Assembly (NCBI GenBank): GCA_028865335.1
Contig: JAGWKK010000005.1
Span: 1 to 34,582, forward strand
Source: Patescibacteria group bacterium
Lineage (GTDB): Bacteria > Patescibacteriota > Minisyncoccia > UBA6257 > 02-FULL-45-10c
DNA: 34,582 nt
Reading direction: 5' to 3'
How positions within the stretch are numbered: the stretch's first letter is position 1; the number at the start of each line of letters is the position of its first letter. The notes under the pieces were generated by a model. The model saw only the letters and a program-made list of their open reading frames with translations. It ran no database searches and was not told the DNA's origin. This document shows positions 15,051 to 21,872 of this stretch, piece by piece. The position numbers and the translations under genes are program-made.

Positions 15051-15575
15051 ATGGCCAAGAAGACCAAGGAGCCGAAGCAGGTCGTTGTCCTCCAGCCGCG
15101 AGTAGTTGAGTTCGTTCAGGATAATCTCCAGGGTTATATCGACTACAATAAGCAGCAAATCCTTGAATTCCTTCAGGCTAAGGCGACTGCCGACCCTTGC
15201 CGTCTTTTCAAGCCGAATGATCTGGATGTGGCGCAGGCTCTCAAGATGGTCTTCGATTCATGCGATGGCCAGATCAGAGAGATAGCGCATATCATGGTCG
15301 GCATAAAAAGGCGCGAATATTGCATCGCGTCATGCGATAGGCGCTATGAGGATCCGACGGATTCACGGTTCGTTATTGCCTTTACGCGCTTGGAAGTGTA
15401 TCGGTCGATTAAGGAGATTGTCGACCTCGCCAACGCCATTCGCAAGGAGAAGAGCTTGAAGCTCTCCAACGTTTCCACGGCCATGGAGCTGATGATAATC
15501 GCCCTGGAATCACTCCCCGATCAGAACTTCTACATGACCTTCTCCGGCATCAAAGAAACAAAGACCCCGAACTGA
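15051..15575 (+). CDS. Hypothetical cytoplasmic protein, accessory cassette
   Basis: 174 residues from ATG 15051, chosen because GAGAGGAAATA lies directly upstream; the in-frame TTG at 15036 would swallow that site. The lysine-rich start MAKKTKEPKQ is followed by mainly helical sequence with no membrane segment. Cysteines occur around DSCDGQ and REYCIASCDRRYEDP. I do not recognise a family. The gene stands alone between its own promoter and a terminator whose loop carries the TGA stop. The next gene ends with the same terminator core, so the two may belong to one class of single-gene units. Confidence 0.7.
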   Translation: MAKKTKEPKQVVVLQPRVVEFVQDNLQGYIDYNKQQILEFLQAKATADPCRLFKPNDLDVAQALKMVFDSCDGQIREIAHIMVGIKRREYCIASCDRRYEDPTDSRFVIAFTRLEVYRSIKEIVDLANAIRKEKSLKLSNVSTAMELMIIALESLPDQNFYMTFSGIKETKTPN

Positions 15576-15590
15576 TCGGGGCCTTTTCAT
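15561..15590 (+). terminator. Terminator with stop codon in the loop (copy 1)
   Basis: CCCCGA-ACTGA-TCGGGG followed by CCTTTTCAT. The TGA stop of the upstream gene (15573-15575) is in the loop. The 18-nt core 15565-15582 is identical to 16358-16375. Confidence 0.85.
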
Positions 15591-15609
15591 AATCAGCCTC
15601 ATATTTATC

Positions 15610-15638
15610 TTGTATAAATGGAAATTAAACGGTATCCT
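15610..15638 (+). promoter_or_regulatory. Promoter of gene 15732-16340
   Basis: TTGTAT (15610-15615), 17-bp spacer, TATCCT (15633-15638). The start is expected near 15645, right at the 5' arm of the structured leader. Confidence 0.5.
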
Positions 15639-15642
15639 ATGC

Positions 15643-15716
15643 TTGCACCTTAAGAATGACATCATGAAAGCGGTAAGCCGGCATGACTGAGCGCCGGTAA
15701 TGCCGTTAAGGTGCAA
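15643..15716 (+). promoter_or_regulatory. Structured 5' leader, candidate cis-regulatory RNA
   Basis: A closing helix TTGCACCTTAA (15643-15653) with TTAAGGTGCAA (15706-15716) has 11 perfect pairs. A second helix CGGCAT (15679-15684) with ATGCCG (15700-15705) stacks directly on its 3' arm. Alternative inner pairings exist: CCGGC/GCCGG (15678-15682, 15693-15697) and TCATG/CATGA (15662-15666, 15682-15686). The ribosome site AGAGGAAAA begins 3 nt after the closing helix. It matches no riboswitch class I know. Confidence 0.6.
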
Positions 15717-15731
15717 CAAGAGGAAAAAGCC

Positions 15732-16340
15732 ATGAAACAAGGCATCGCCTCGAGGACGGAAAATGCCGAAGGTCAGCTGGCGGAATTTCATGCCAGCGTG
15801 CTGCGTAAGCTGCCGCGAGACATGGATTCCGAGACTCGGCAGAAATGGATCAATGATCCGCAGGCGCTCGGGAAAGCGCTTCACGAGGCATTGGTGCCAT
15901 TTCAAAAGACCCTTTCCGGATTCGTCGAGGTTGATTATGAGGTCGCTCTTTCCGAATCAATCCGTCGGTGTAAGCTCGATACAGTGTCTCCGGGCGTTAT
16001 TTCAGCTAACTTCCCTCCTTCGGCGGTTTCCGGGAAAGTGAAGTACGAGTACCGGCTTGTTTTGTACGAAGCCGGTGCGTCAGGCACGCTGATTGCCAAG
16101 GAACAAGCGAAGGACGGGTTCGGGAGCGCACGAATCAGGCATTTGCTTGCGTTCGCATCGAAGCAGAAGAGGCTGGAAGAATGCGTGATGGCCATCGGCG
16201 ACGATATTCAGTATGTGAGTGACAATGTGCTCGTTCCTTGCTTTAAGATTGCAAATGGGTCTCGGTGTTTGAGCCTGATCTGGGTCCCCTGCCATCAGCC
16301 AGCCCGGTCGTACCTGATGTTTGTCCGCAAGGTGTCTTAA
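15732..16340 (+). CDS. Hypothetical protein with structured leader
   Basis: 202 residues from ATG 15732, preceded by AGAGGAAAAAGCC. A GTG at 15711 would fall inside the leader helix and is rejected. The N-terminal segment DSETRQKWINDPQALGKALHEALVPFQ (from about residue 32) resembles a W-x-x-x-P-x-x-L-x-x-AL helix found, from memory, in many CPR orphan proteins. The rest alternates strands and helices (KVKYEYRLVLYEAGASGTLIAKEQ), with Cys near NVLVPCFKIANGSRCLSLIWVPCH. No signal peptide or membrane helix. Function unknown. Monocistronic, with its own promoter, structured leader and a terminator identical in its core to that of the preceding gene. Confidence 0.72.
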   Translation: MKQGIASRTENAEGQLAEFHASVLRKLPRDMDSETRQKWINDPQALGKALHEALVPFQKTLSGFVEVDYEVALSESIRRCKLDTVSPGVISANFPPSAVSGKVKYEYRLVLYEAGASGTLIAKEQAKDGFGSARIRHLLAFASKQKRLEECVMAIGDDIQYVSDNVLVPCFKIANGSRCLSLIWVPCHQPARSYLMFVRKVS

Positions 16341-16357
16341 GTCGTACATTTAAAAAA

Positions 16358-16381
16358 CCCCGAACTGATCGGGGCTTTTTC
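16358..16381 (+). terminator. Terminator, copy 2 of the same hairpin
   Basis: The core 16358-16375 equals 15565-15582 base for base; it is followed by TTTTTCTTT. Here the stop codon (16338-16340) lies 17 nt upstream rather than in the loop. Confidence 0.88.
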
Positions 16382-16382
16382 T

Positions 16383-16403
16383 TTATCCGTGCCTGATCTC
16401 CAT
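16383..16403 (-). repeat. Displaced copy of the ychF 3' end
   Basis: Read on the minus strand this encodes MEIRHG followed by TAA, like the true end of YchF (16496-16516), with 17 of 21 bases identical. The two copies are direct repeats 113 bp apart and flank the hairpin 16407-16475. Confidence 0.7.
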
Positions 16404-16406
16404 GAT

Positions 16407-16475
16407 CCCGCACTAAAAGAAGCCATGCCTTCTCGGCTTCGCCGGAAAGAGCGATGTGGCTTCTTTAGTGACGGG
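16407..16475. repeat. 69-bp imperfect inverted repeat downstream of ychF
   Basis: Arms 16407-16425 and 16457-16475 are 19 nt each and pair at 18 positions with two single-base bulges (shared CACTAAA and GAAGCCA). The centre can form a second stem around CGGCTTCGCCG. It lies between the ychF stop and the displaced ychF end, and has no T-run on either side. Confidence 0.75.
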
Positions 16476-16495
16476 ACAGGCGTCGCCTTTATTTC

Positions 16496-17506
16496 CTACC
16501 CGTGCCGTATCTCCATAACATCGCCGTCATGGACGACGTAATCTTTTCCTTCCAGGCGGAGCGTGCCTTTCTGCTTCGCCTTGCTCCACGAAGTCGCTTC
16601 CAGCAGTTTTTCCCAGTTGATGACTTCGGCGCGGATGAATTTCTTTTCAAAGTCGCTGTGGATCGCCCCCGCGGCTTCCGGCGCTTTCGCTCCGTTGCGG
16701 ATCGTCCATGCCCGGGATTCGTCTTCGCCGGTCGTGAAGAAGCTGATGAGGCCGAGGATCTCGTACGCTTTTTTGATGAGTCCGCCAAGATCGGGATTCC
16801 CCGCGAGATCCACCACGACGTAATCGGCTCCGAGGTCTTTGATCTTTTTAATCAATTCCGGGGAGACATGCTCCGGCGTGCCGTTCAGCAGATAGAGCTG
16901 CGGTTTCGCGGTCAGCAGATTCAGGAGTTTTAGTTTTTCGTTTCCGCGGACATCGGCGAATTCCGGAGCGAAAAGCATCTTCCCCTGCTCCAGCGCCTCT
17001 TTCGCCTTTTTGAACATCTCCAGATCTTCCCGTGCGCCTTTGACGTTGTTCCGCGCTTCGGTTTCCGCCTTTTTGAAATTCTTTTCCACGGTGTCCAGAT
17101 CCTTCAGTGCGAGTTCGGCGTTGATGATGTCCATATCGCGCGCCGGGTCCACGGAATTCTCCACGTGGATGATTTCATCGGATGGGAAACAACGCAGCAC
17201 CTCCACGATGGCGTTGGTTTCTCGGATATGGGTCAGGAACTGGTTGCCGAGCCCCTCCCCTGCGCTGGCGCCTTTGACGAGGCCGGCGATGTCATAGAAT
17301 TCCACGATGGCCGGGATCCGTTTCTTGGAATTGCTCAACGCGTTCAGCTTGTCCAGCCGCTCGTCCGGAACGGGAACGATGCCGACATTCGGGTCGATGG
17401 TCGCGAACGGATAATTGGCGACGAGGATGTCGTTATTGGTAAGCGCTTTGAACAGCGTGGATTTGCCGACGTTCGGTAATCCGACGATTCCCATGGAGAG
17501 TTTCAT
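16496..17506 (-). CDS. ychF: YchF/Obg-family ATPase
   Basis: 336 residues. YchF is a ribosome-associated P-loop NTPase that prefers ATP. G1 is GLPNVGKS (9-16); NYPFATIDPNVG marks the switch region; DIAGLVKGASAGEGLGNQFL is the family's G3 and switch II, with the hydrophobic residue of HAS-GTPases in place of the catalytic Gln. The G4 position reads LLNGTPEH instead of NKxD, as expected for an ATP user. A coiled-coil insert (about 125-175) and a C-terminal TGS domain follow. The protein is about 25 residues shorter than E. coli YchF. The ATG lies about 2 nt after the predicted transcript start. A second copy of its last codons lies downstream (16383-16403). Confidence 0.96.
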   Translation of the reverse strand: MKLSMGIVGLPNVGKSTLFKALTNNDILVANYPFATIDPNVGIVPVPDERLDKLNALSNSKKRIPAIVEFYDIAGLVKGASAGEGLGNQFLTHIRETNAIVEVLRCFPSDEIIHVENSVDPARDMDIINAELALKDLDTVEKNFKKAETEARNNVKGAREDLEMFKKAKEALEQGKMLFAPEFADVRGNEKLKLLNLLTAKPQLYLLNGTPEHVSPELIKKIKDLGADYVVVDLAGNPDLGGLIKKAYEILGLISFFTTGEDESRAWTIRNGAKAPEAAGAIHSDFEKKFIRAEVINWEKLLEATSWSKAKQKGTLRLEGKDYVVHDGDVMEIRHG

Positions 17507-17514
17507 ATTGATTT

Positions 17515-17543
17515 AAAATAGCATATTCCTTCCTTGAAATCAA
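17515..17543 (-). promoter_or_regulatory. ychF promoter, nearly leaderless
   Basis: Minus strand TTGATT (17538-17543), 17-bp spacer ending in TGC, TATTTT (17515-17520). The -10 ends 8 nt before the ATG. Confidence 0.6.
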
Positions 17544-17562
17544 AAGGGAGATGCATTAGAAT
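17534..17562 (+). promoter_or_regulatory. Promoter of the CYTH gene
   Basis: TTGAAA (17534-17539), 17-bp spacer, TAGAAT (17557-17562). Its -35 overlaps the -35 of the divergent ychF promoter by two bases, so the two probably compete. Confidence 0.65.
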
Positions 17563-17591
17563 ATCATCAGGACACAAACAAAAGGAGTCCG

Positions 17592-18110
17592 ATGATCGGA
17601 GACGACGAAGAGATCGAACGGCGGTTTCTGGTAACCCCGGGATTCACAGAAAAAGATCTGCTCAGGTGCCTGAAACTGAGACATCTCAGCATTTCCCAGC
17701 AATACCTGAATAAGGTGCCGGGAAAGTCCGGCAGGCCGAGAATCAGGATCGAACATGACGGCGAGACGAACACCAACAGCTTTCTTTTCACACATAAGCA
17801 CCGGAGCGCGGATCCGCGGGTTAGGCCTCAGAATGAGTATTCGATAACCGAAGCCCGTTACGAAGAACTGAAGGTTGACGCCGACCCCACTCGCGAATCG
17901 ATATTCAAGCGCCGCATCTGTTTCTATTGGAATGGTCAGCTTTTTGAGCTGGATTTCTTTCAATCGCCTCAGCGGACCCGAGGAATCGTGATCCTCGAGA
18001 TCGAACTGGAGCGTCCCGATCAACCGGTCGAGCTGCCCTATTTCATTCCAATTGCGGCGGAAATCACCGGATGCCTTTCCAACAGCGATCTCGCAAAACG
18101 GCCCCAGTAG
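17592..18110 (+). CDS. CYTH-domain (triphosphate tunnel) protein
   Basis: 172 residues from ATG 17592, preceded by AAAGGAG. The N terminus DEEIERRFLV is the CYTH signature, normally ExExK; here the lysine is Arg11. Further strand motifs fit: SQQYL, RPRIRIEHDG, FLFTHKH, YSITEARYEEL, FKRRICFYWNGQLFELDFF and VILEIELERP with its paired glutamates. The family hydrolyses or cyclises triphosphates (thiamine triphosphatase, inorganic triphosphatase, class IV adenylate cyclase). The short single-domain form suggests an inorganic or organic triphosphatase, but the substrate cannot be read from sequence. The stop codon lies in the loop of its terminator. Confidence 0.85.
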   Translation: MIGDDEEIERRFLVTPGFTEKDLLRCLKLRHLSISQQYLNKVPGKSGRPRIRIEHDGETNTNSFLFTHKHRSADPRVRPQNEYSITEARYEELKVDADPTRESIFKRRICFYWNGQLFELDFFQSPQRTRGIVILEIELERPDQPVELPYFIPIAAEITGCLSNSDLAKRPQ

Positions 18111-18121
18111 GCCGTTTTTTT
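18095..18121 (+). terminator. Terminator of the CYTH gene
   Basis: AAAACGGCC-CCAGTA-GGCCGTTTT with seven T in all. The TAG stop (18108-18110) spans loop and stem. It may also serve the convergent glycosylase gene. Confidence 0.9.
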
Positions 18122-18136
18122 CATGTATGGTGAACT

Positions 18137-18715
18137 TTACTTTACGGACTTTCGACCATGGACTATCTGTAAAAACCGATATTTCTTTTTGCTCCACACG
18201 GGGCCGGCATAGGCGACGCCGATGCGCGGAGCCATTTTTATTTTGAAGCCGCGCAATCCCCGATCTTCAATCCATAAACCTGATTTTATCGTCGCTACCT
18301 TCCCGTTGAGCTTCTTATCTATATGCAGCGCCTTCGTGAGCCGCGCCGGGCCGGCCAAATGCATCTGCGTTGTTCCGCGTTTAGATCCGCGTATATCCGC
18401 TTCTATGCTTCGGATGAGGATGGCGGCAGGATATTTCTCCGGTCCGGTGACGATATTCAGCATCCAGTGCATGCCATAGGTGAAGTAAACATACCAATGC
18501 CCCGCTTTGCCGAACATGATCTTGTTCCGCTTGGTCATGCCGCGGTGCGCATGGGATGCCTTGTCGCGGAAGCCGTCATAGGCCTCAACTTCGGTGATTT
18601 GATATGCGCGGGTTTTCCCGCGGTACCGCCGGACGAGAAATTTCCCCACCAGTTTCCGCGCAAGTGCCGGCGTATTACGGCTTTTGAAAAATGATTGAGC
18701 GAGTACTTTGCGCAT
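18137..18715 (-). CDS. DNA-3-methyladenine glycosylase (AAG/MPG family)
   Basis: 192 residues. It should excise alkylated purines in base-excision repair. The family core is present: QITEVEAYDGFRDKASHAHRG (about 39-59), where Glu44 aligns with the catalytic glutamate, then MFGKAGHWYVYFTYGMHWMLNIV (67-89) lining the DNA-binding face. The C-terminal part PRIGVAYAGPVW is also typical. The length equals the usual compact bacterial form. The gene follows a DUF4258-like gene by 6 nt and is probably co-transcribed with it. Confidence 0.93.
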   Translation of the reverse strand: MRKVLAQSFFKSRNTPALARKLVGKFLVRRYRGKTRAYQITEVEAYDGFRDKASHAHRGMTKRNKIMFGKAGHWYVYFTYGMHWMLNIVTGPEKYPAAILIRSIEADIRGSKRGTTQMHLAGPARLTKALHIDKKLNGKVATIKSGLWIEDRGLRGFKIKMAPRIGVAYAGPVWSKKKYRFLQIVHGRKSVK

Positions 18716-18721
18716 CTTACA

Positions 18722-19069
18722 TTACAGCAATTTTTCCAATTCAGACAAAATATCCTCCGGAATCGGGATTTCCTTCCCTTTCGGGCTGATGCCGGGGTAG
18801 CGCCAGGTGGAGATGATGGTCGTTTTGCCCCTTCCCTTCGATATTTTCGCCTTCCGAGTATACATGACCCACAGCTCCTCTTTCCGTTTCGGCGTGTCGT
18901 TGCGTTTCATGACAGCCGAGGTATCCGGTGCGATGCCTTCCTCTTTGCGTGACGGATTGCCGAGAATGGTTTTCACTTTCTGTTCCGAAATACGGTAGTG
19001 CAGCATCTTGTTCTTGACGTGGGTGGTCCAGGCGTAGTTTTTGTCGTCTTTGGGGAATCGGAATAGCAT
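18722..19069 (-). CDS. DUF4258-like small protein
   Basis: 115 residues. The segment TTHVKNKMLHYRISEQKVKTIL (about 15-36) followed by a beta-rich part (ELWVMYTRKAKI, KTTIISTWRYPG) resembles the DUF4258/BrnT-like fold: a TxHxxxRM helix and a small sheet. The tail PIPEDILSELEKLL is helical. Some members of this fold are toxins or RNases, but no antitoxin gene is adjacent; its partner here is a repair glycosylase. I would call it a conserved CPR hypothetical with a possible RNase-like fold. Confidence 0.7.
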   Translation of the reverse strand: MLFRFPKDDKNYAWTTHVKNKMLHYRISEQKVKTILGNPSRKEEGIAPDTSAVMKRNDTPKRKEELWVMYTRKAKISKGRGKTTIISTWRYPGISPKGKEIPIPEDILSELEKLL

Positions 19070-19071
19070 TG

Positions 19072-19077
19072 TATAAT
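19072..19077 (+). promoter_or_regulatory. -10 element of the second GT39 gene
   Basis: TATAAT lies 13 nt before ATG 19091, so the leader is only about 6-7 nt and has no Shine-Dalgarno site. No clear -35. Confidence 0.5.
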
Positions 19078-19090
19078 TAAAGCATAGCGT

Positions 19091-20974
19091 ATGCTTTTAC
19101 AAAAGATTGCGGTTTATGTGCAGCGTTTCATTCTCGCACTGATCATCCTCAGCGCGGCCTTATTCATGCTGAATGCCGCCCGGGGCGATTCGGCTATTTT
19201 TGACGAGACGGCGCATATCGTCGCCGGATACAACAATCTGGTTCATCAGGACTACCGGTTCAATCCGGAACATCCCCCGCTGATGAAGATGCTCGCTGCG
19301 GTGCCGCTGGCATTCGAGCATCTCTCCCTGCCGACCGACCAGGGCTACTGGACCGGAGTGAACGAGCAGTGGTGGGCGGGGAATTATTTCCTGTACCATG
19401 CGGGTAACAACGCAGATCAGATCATCTTTTCGGCGCGCATTTTTCCCATCATCGTCACCTTGCTGCTAATCCTGATGACGTATATCTTCGCGGTTGAGGT
19501 GGTGGGCCGCTGGTGGGCGCTGTTGCCGGCGTTCCTGGTCGGTTTTTCGCCGATGATCCTCGCGCACGGCCATTACGTGACGACTGACACCGGTGCCGCG
19601 TTCGGAATCATGTTTTCGCTGTACTGGTTCATCCGGTACCTACTCGATCCGCAGCGGAAGAATCTCGTCATCGCCGGGCTCGCTTTCGGCGTGGCGCAGT
19701 CCATCAAGTTTTCAGCCGTTCTGCTGATTCCCGCATTCGCGCTGATCGTCGCGGCGTTCCTCGGCGTGCGTATCGCCCAGGAATGGAATGACGTCGCTCC
19801 GGAAAGCCGTTTGCGCAAGTTCTCCCGCGAGGCATACCGCGTCATCGGCGGGACGCTGCTGGTGGGATTGATCGGCTATGTGCTGGTGGTGTATCCGCTG
19901 TATCGCTATGCGACGTGGCAGTATCCGGCCGTGAAACAGGTCGCCGACACCGAGGCGCTGATCGGCGGATTTTCATTCTCCCCCGCATCCCATCTGACGA
20001 TCGCGATGGCGGGCAATCCGGTACTGCGTCCGTTCGCGGAATACGCCCTCGGCGTCATCATGGTGTTTCAGCGCCAGGCCGGCGGGAACGGCGCCTTCTT
20101 CCTGGGTGAGCTTTCCTCGCGCGGCTGGCATTATTATTTCCCGCTCATGTATCTGATGAAGGAATCGCTCCCGACCCTGATCCTGCTGCTGATTGCGGTG
20201 GTGATCGGCTGCTCGCGGATGCTTGAGTCGTTCCGGCACGGAGCGCGGGAAGCCGGTAAGAAACTCCTGGAGTATGCGACGGTGCATTTCGTGGAAACCG
20301 GCATGTTCATTTTTGTCGCCTTATATTGGGCGAGCAGCATCAGCAGTCCGCTGAATATCGGCGTCAGGCATATCCTCCCGACCATTCCCCTCTTTTATAT
20401 TTTGGGGACGAGCGCCATCAGGAAATGGTTCGCAGTCCGGCCGAGCGTCTTCGAGTTCACGGTGTGGGACCGGCTGTATAACGTCCTCTATGCGATATTC
20501 AATATCTGGGTCAAAGCGATCGCCATCGGTTGTCTGGTGATCTGGGTCATGTTCGAGGCGGGGCTCGCTTCTCCGTATTTCCTCTCCTACTATAACCAGC
20601 TGTTCGGCTGGCATACGGACGGATTCTATTTCGCGACTGATTCCAATTTCGACTGGGGCCAGGATCTGAAGCGCCTGACGGCATGGACTGACGCGAATCT
20701 GGCGCCGGGAGAGAAAATCGCCGTGGACTACTTCGGCGGCGGCGATGCGGGATATTATCTGGGCGACCGGTACGTCGCATGGTCATCGGCGCAGGGCAAT
20801 CCGGCCGACGAAAACATCCATTGGCTCGCCGTTTCGGTCAATTCGCTCCAGGGCGCCGAGGCCTCATTGGCTCCCGATTTCACGCGTAATCCGCTGGATG
20901 AGTATCTGTGGCTGAATAATCCGTATCAGCCCGCGGCGCGCGTAGGCACTTCGATCTTTATCTATCACCTCTAG
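19091..20974 (+). CDS. GT39-type membrane glycosyltransferase (second)
   Basis: 627 residues with about twelve membrane helices. TM1 lies at about 12-30. The first outer loop contains IFDETAHIVAGY with the Asp38-Glu39 pair, then RFNPEHPPLMK (HPP at 61-63), the classic PMT/GT39 pattern. The C-terminal outer domain contains SNFDWGQDLKRL and DYFGGGDAGYYLG, frequent in this subfamily. It should use a polyprenyl-linked sugar to glycosylate a protein or lipid outside the membrane. Expressed from its own short-leader promoter and convergent with ftsQ, with only 9 nt between the stops and no clear terminator. Confidence 0.88.
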   Translation: MLLQKIAVYVQRFILALIILSAALFMLNAARGDSAIFDETAHIVAGYNNLVHQDYRFNPEHPPLMKMLAAVPLAFEHLSLPTDQGYWTGVNEQWWAGNYFLYHAGNNADQIIFSARIFPIIVTLLLILMTYIFAVEVVGRWWALLPAFLVGFSPMILAHGHYVTTDTGAAFGIMFSLYWFIRYLLDPQRKNLVIAGLAFGVAQSIKFSAVLLIPAFALIVAAFLGVRIAQEWNDVAPESRLRKFSREAYRVIGGTLLVGLIGYVLVVYPLYRYATWQYPAVKQVADTEALIGGFSFSPASHLTIAMAGNPVLRPFAEYALGVIMVFQRQAGGNGAFFLGELSSRGWHYYFPLMYLMKESLPTLILLLIAVVIGCSRMLESFRHGAREAGKKLLEYATVHFVETGMFIFVALYWASSISSPLNIGVRHILPTIPLFYILGTSAIRKWFAVRPSVFEFTVWDRLYNVLYAIFNIWVKAIAIGCLVIWVMFEAGLASPYFLSYYNQLFGWHTDGFYFATDSNFDWGQDLKRLTAWTDANLAPGEKIAVDYFGGGDAGYYLGDRYVAWSSAQGNPADENIHWLAVSVNSLQGAEASLAPDFTRNPLDEYLWLNNPYQPAARVGTSIFIYHL

Positions 20975-20983
20975 CGGAAAGGC

Positions 20984-21763
20984 CTAGCTCTTGTAATAGA
21001 TGCGGTTTTCCACGCGGAGGTCGATATAGCGCAATTTCGTGATGTCGACTTTCTGTTCGAGCGACGCCAATGAGGAGATGGTCGCCGTCGGATCGAAACG
21101 AATGCTCAGGAGAATCTTCGGCCAGCCGTAGCTTTGGACGGTGATCTCCTCCAGATGCGGATCGTAGGAAATATTCTCGATCGGAATGTTGAGCGTCATG
21201 AGGTTGTCGATGATGGCGATGAGGTTTCCGACGAACCGCTGTTCAACTACGGGGCTGTTCAAAGGAATGTGGCCCGTGCTTATGTCGTGGATGGCGATGA
21301 TGAGCGAGCCCTCGGCCTGCGGGGCGCTCTGGAACGGTATGCCGTTGCGGTCGATCCATGCGCATTCGTCCTCCGCATCGCACCAGATCGCGAAGCGGTT
21401 GCGCTCCTGAATGGCGATGCTGACGCTTTGGCGAAGCCAATCCCTGCGCACTGACGCCTCCGCAAGCGGCGTATTCGTGGTATCCGGGCGTGAATTGCCC
21501 CATGCCAGCAGGTTGTTCTGTCCGAGAAAAAGCGAAAGGTAGGAGGTGAATTCCCGCGGCGCGAGGATGCGCAGGACGTCGGCGTCGGTCAGATAATTCT
21601 CGCCCGTGATGGTGACCGACCGGATGCGGAAGACCGACGAATCAAGGACGGTATACATCAGGCCGACCACAAGCAAAAAAGCCCCGGCGGTCCAGAGGTA
21701 TATTTTGATGCGGCGCATGCGCCGGTTTTTTTGCGATTGATGCCGGTACAGGTATTGATCCAT
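20984..21763 (-). CDS. ftsQ: FtsQ/DivIB-like division protein (POTRA domain)
   Basis: 259 residues from ATG 21763. A short basic cytoplasmic part (QSQKNRRMRRIK) precedes one membrane helix (about 20-40). A POTRA domain follows, starting FRIRSVTITGENYLTDADVLRIL. The C-terminal beta domain ends LRYIDLRVENRIYYKS, which matches the YIDLR-xx-NRVYYK end of FtsQ proteins. FtsQ links FtsB/L to FtsW/FtsI at the septum. An in-frame TTG at 21829 would add 22 residues, but a -10-like TATAAG lies inside that stretch, so the later start is preferred. It stands apart from ftsW/murG, so the division cluster is dispersed. Confidence 0.85.
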   Translation of the reverse strand: MDQYLYRHQSQKNRRMRRIKIYLWTAGAFLLVVGLMYTVLDSSVFRIRSVTITGENYLTDADVLRILAPREFTSYLSLFLGQNNLLAWGNSRPDTTNTPLAEASVRRDWLRQSVSIAIQERNRFAIWCDAEDECAWIDRNGIPFQSAPQAEGSLIIAIHDISTGHIPLNSPVVEQRFVGNLIAIIDNLMTLNIPIENISYDPHLEEITVQSYGWPKILLSIRFDPTATISSLASLEQKVDITKLRYIDLRVENRIYYKS

Positions 21764-21842
21764 AGGGCCGTGTGAAGTGACGGCATACGCAGTGCCGCCC
21801 TCTCTCCTTATAGTAACAAAATAGCGCAAGGGCGGGTATCGG

Positions 21843-21872
21843 AATAAAAACGCAGCCTAGGGTGTGGCTGCG
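21843..21872 (-). terminator. Terminator of the metzincin-like gene
   Basis: Minus strand CGCAGCC (21866-21872) pairs with GGCTGCG (21851-21857) around an 8-nt loop, followed by TTTTTATT. The TAG stop (21857-21859) spans loop and stem. Confidence 0.88.

Noticed and set aside
15643-15716. Structured leader as a tRNA or a known riboswitch
   Set aside because: It has no cloverleaf, T-loop or CCA end, and I could not match its helices to any riboswitch class I know.
16407-16475. Hairpin downstream of ychF as an intrinsic terminator
   Set aside because: No T-run follows on either strand, and the stem is interrupted by bulges around a branched centre. It is better described as a repeat or inserted element.
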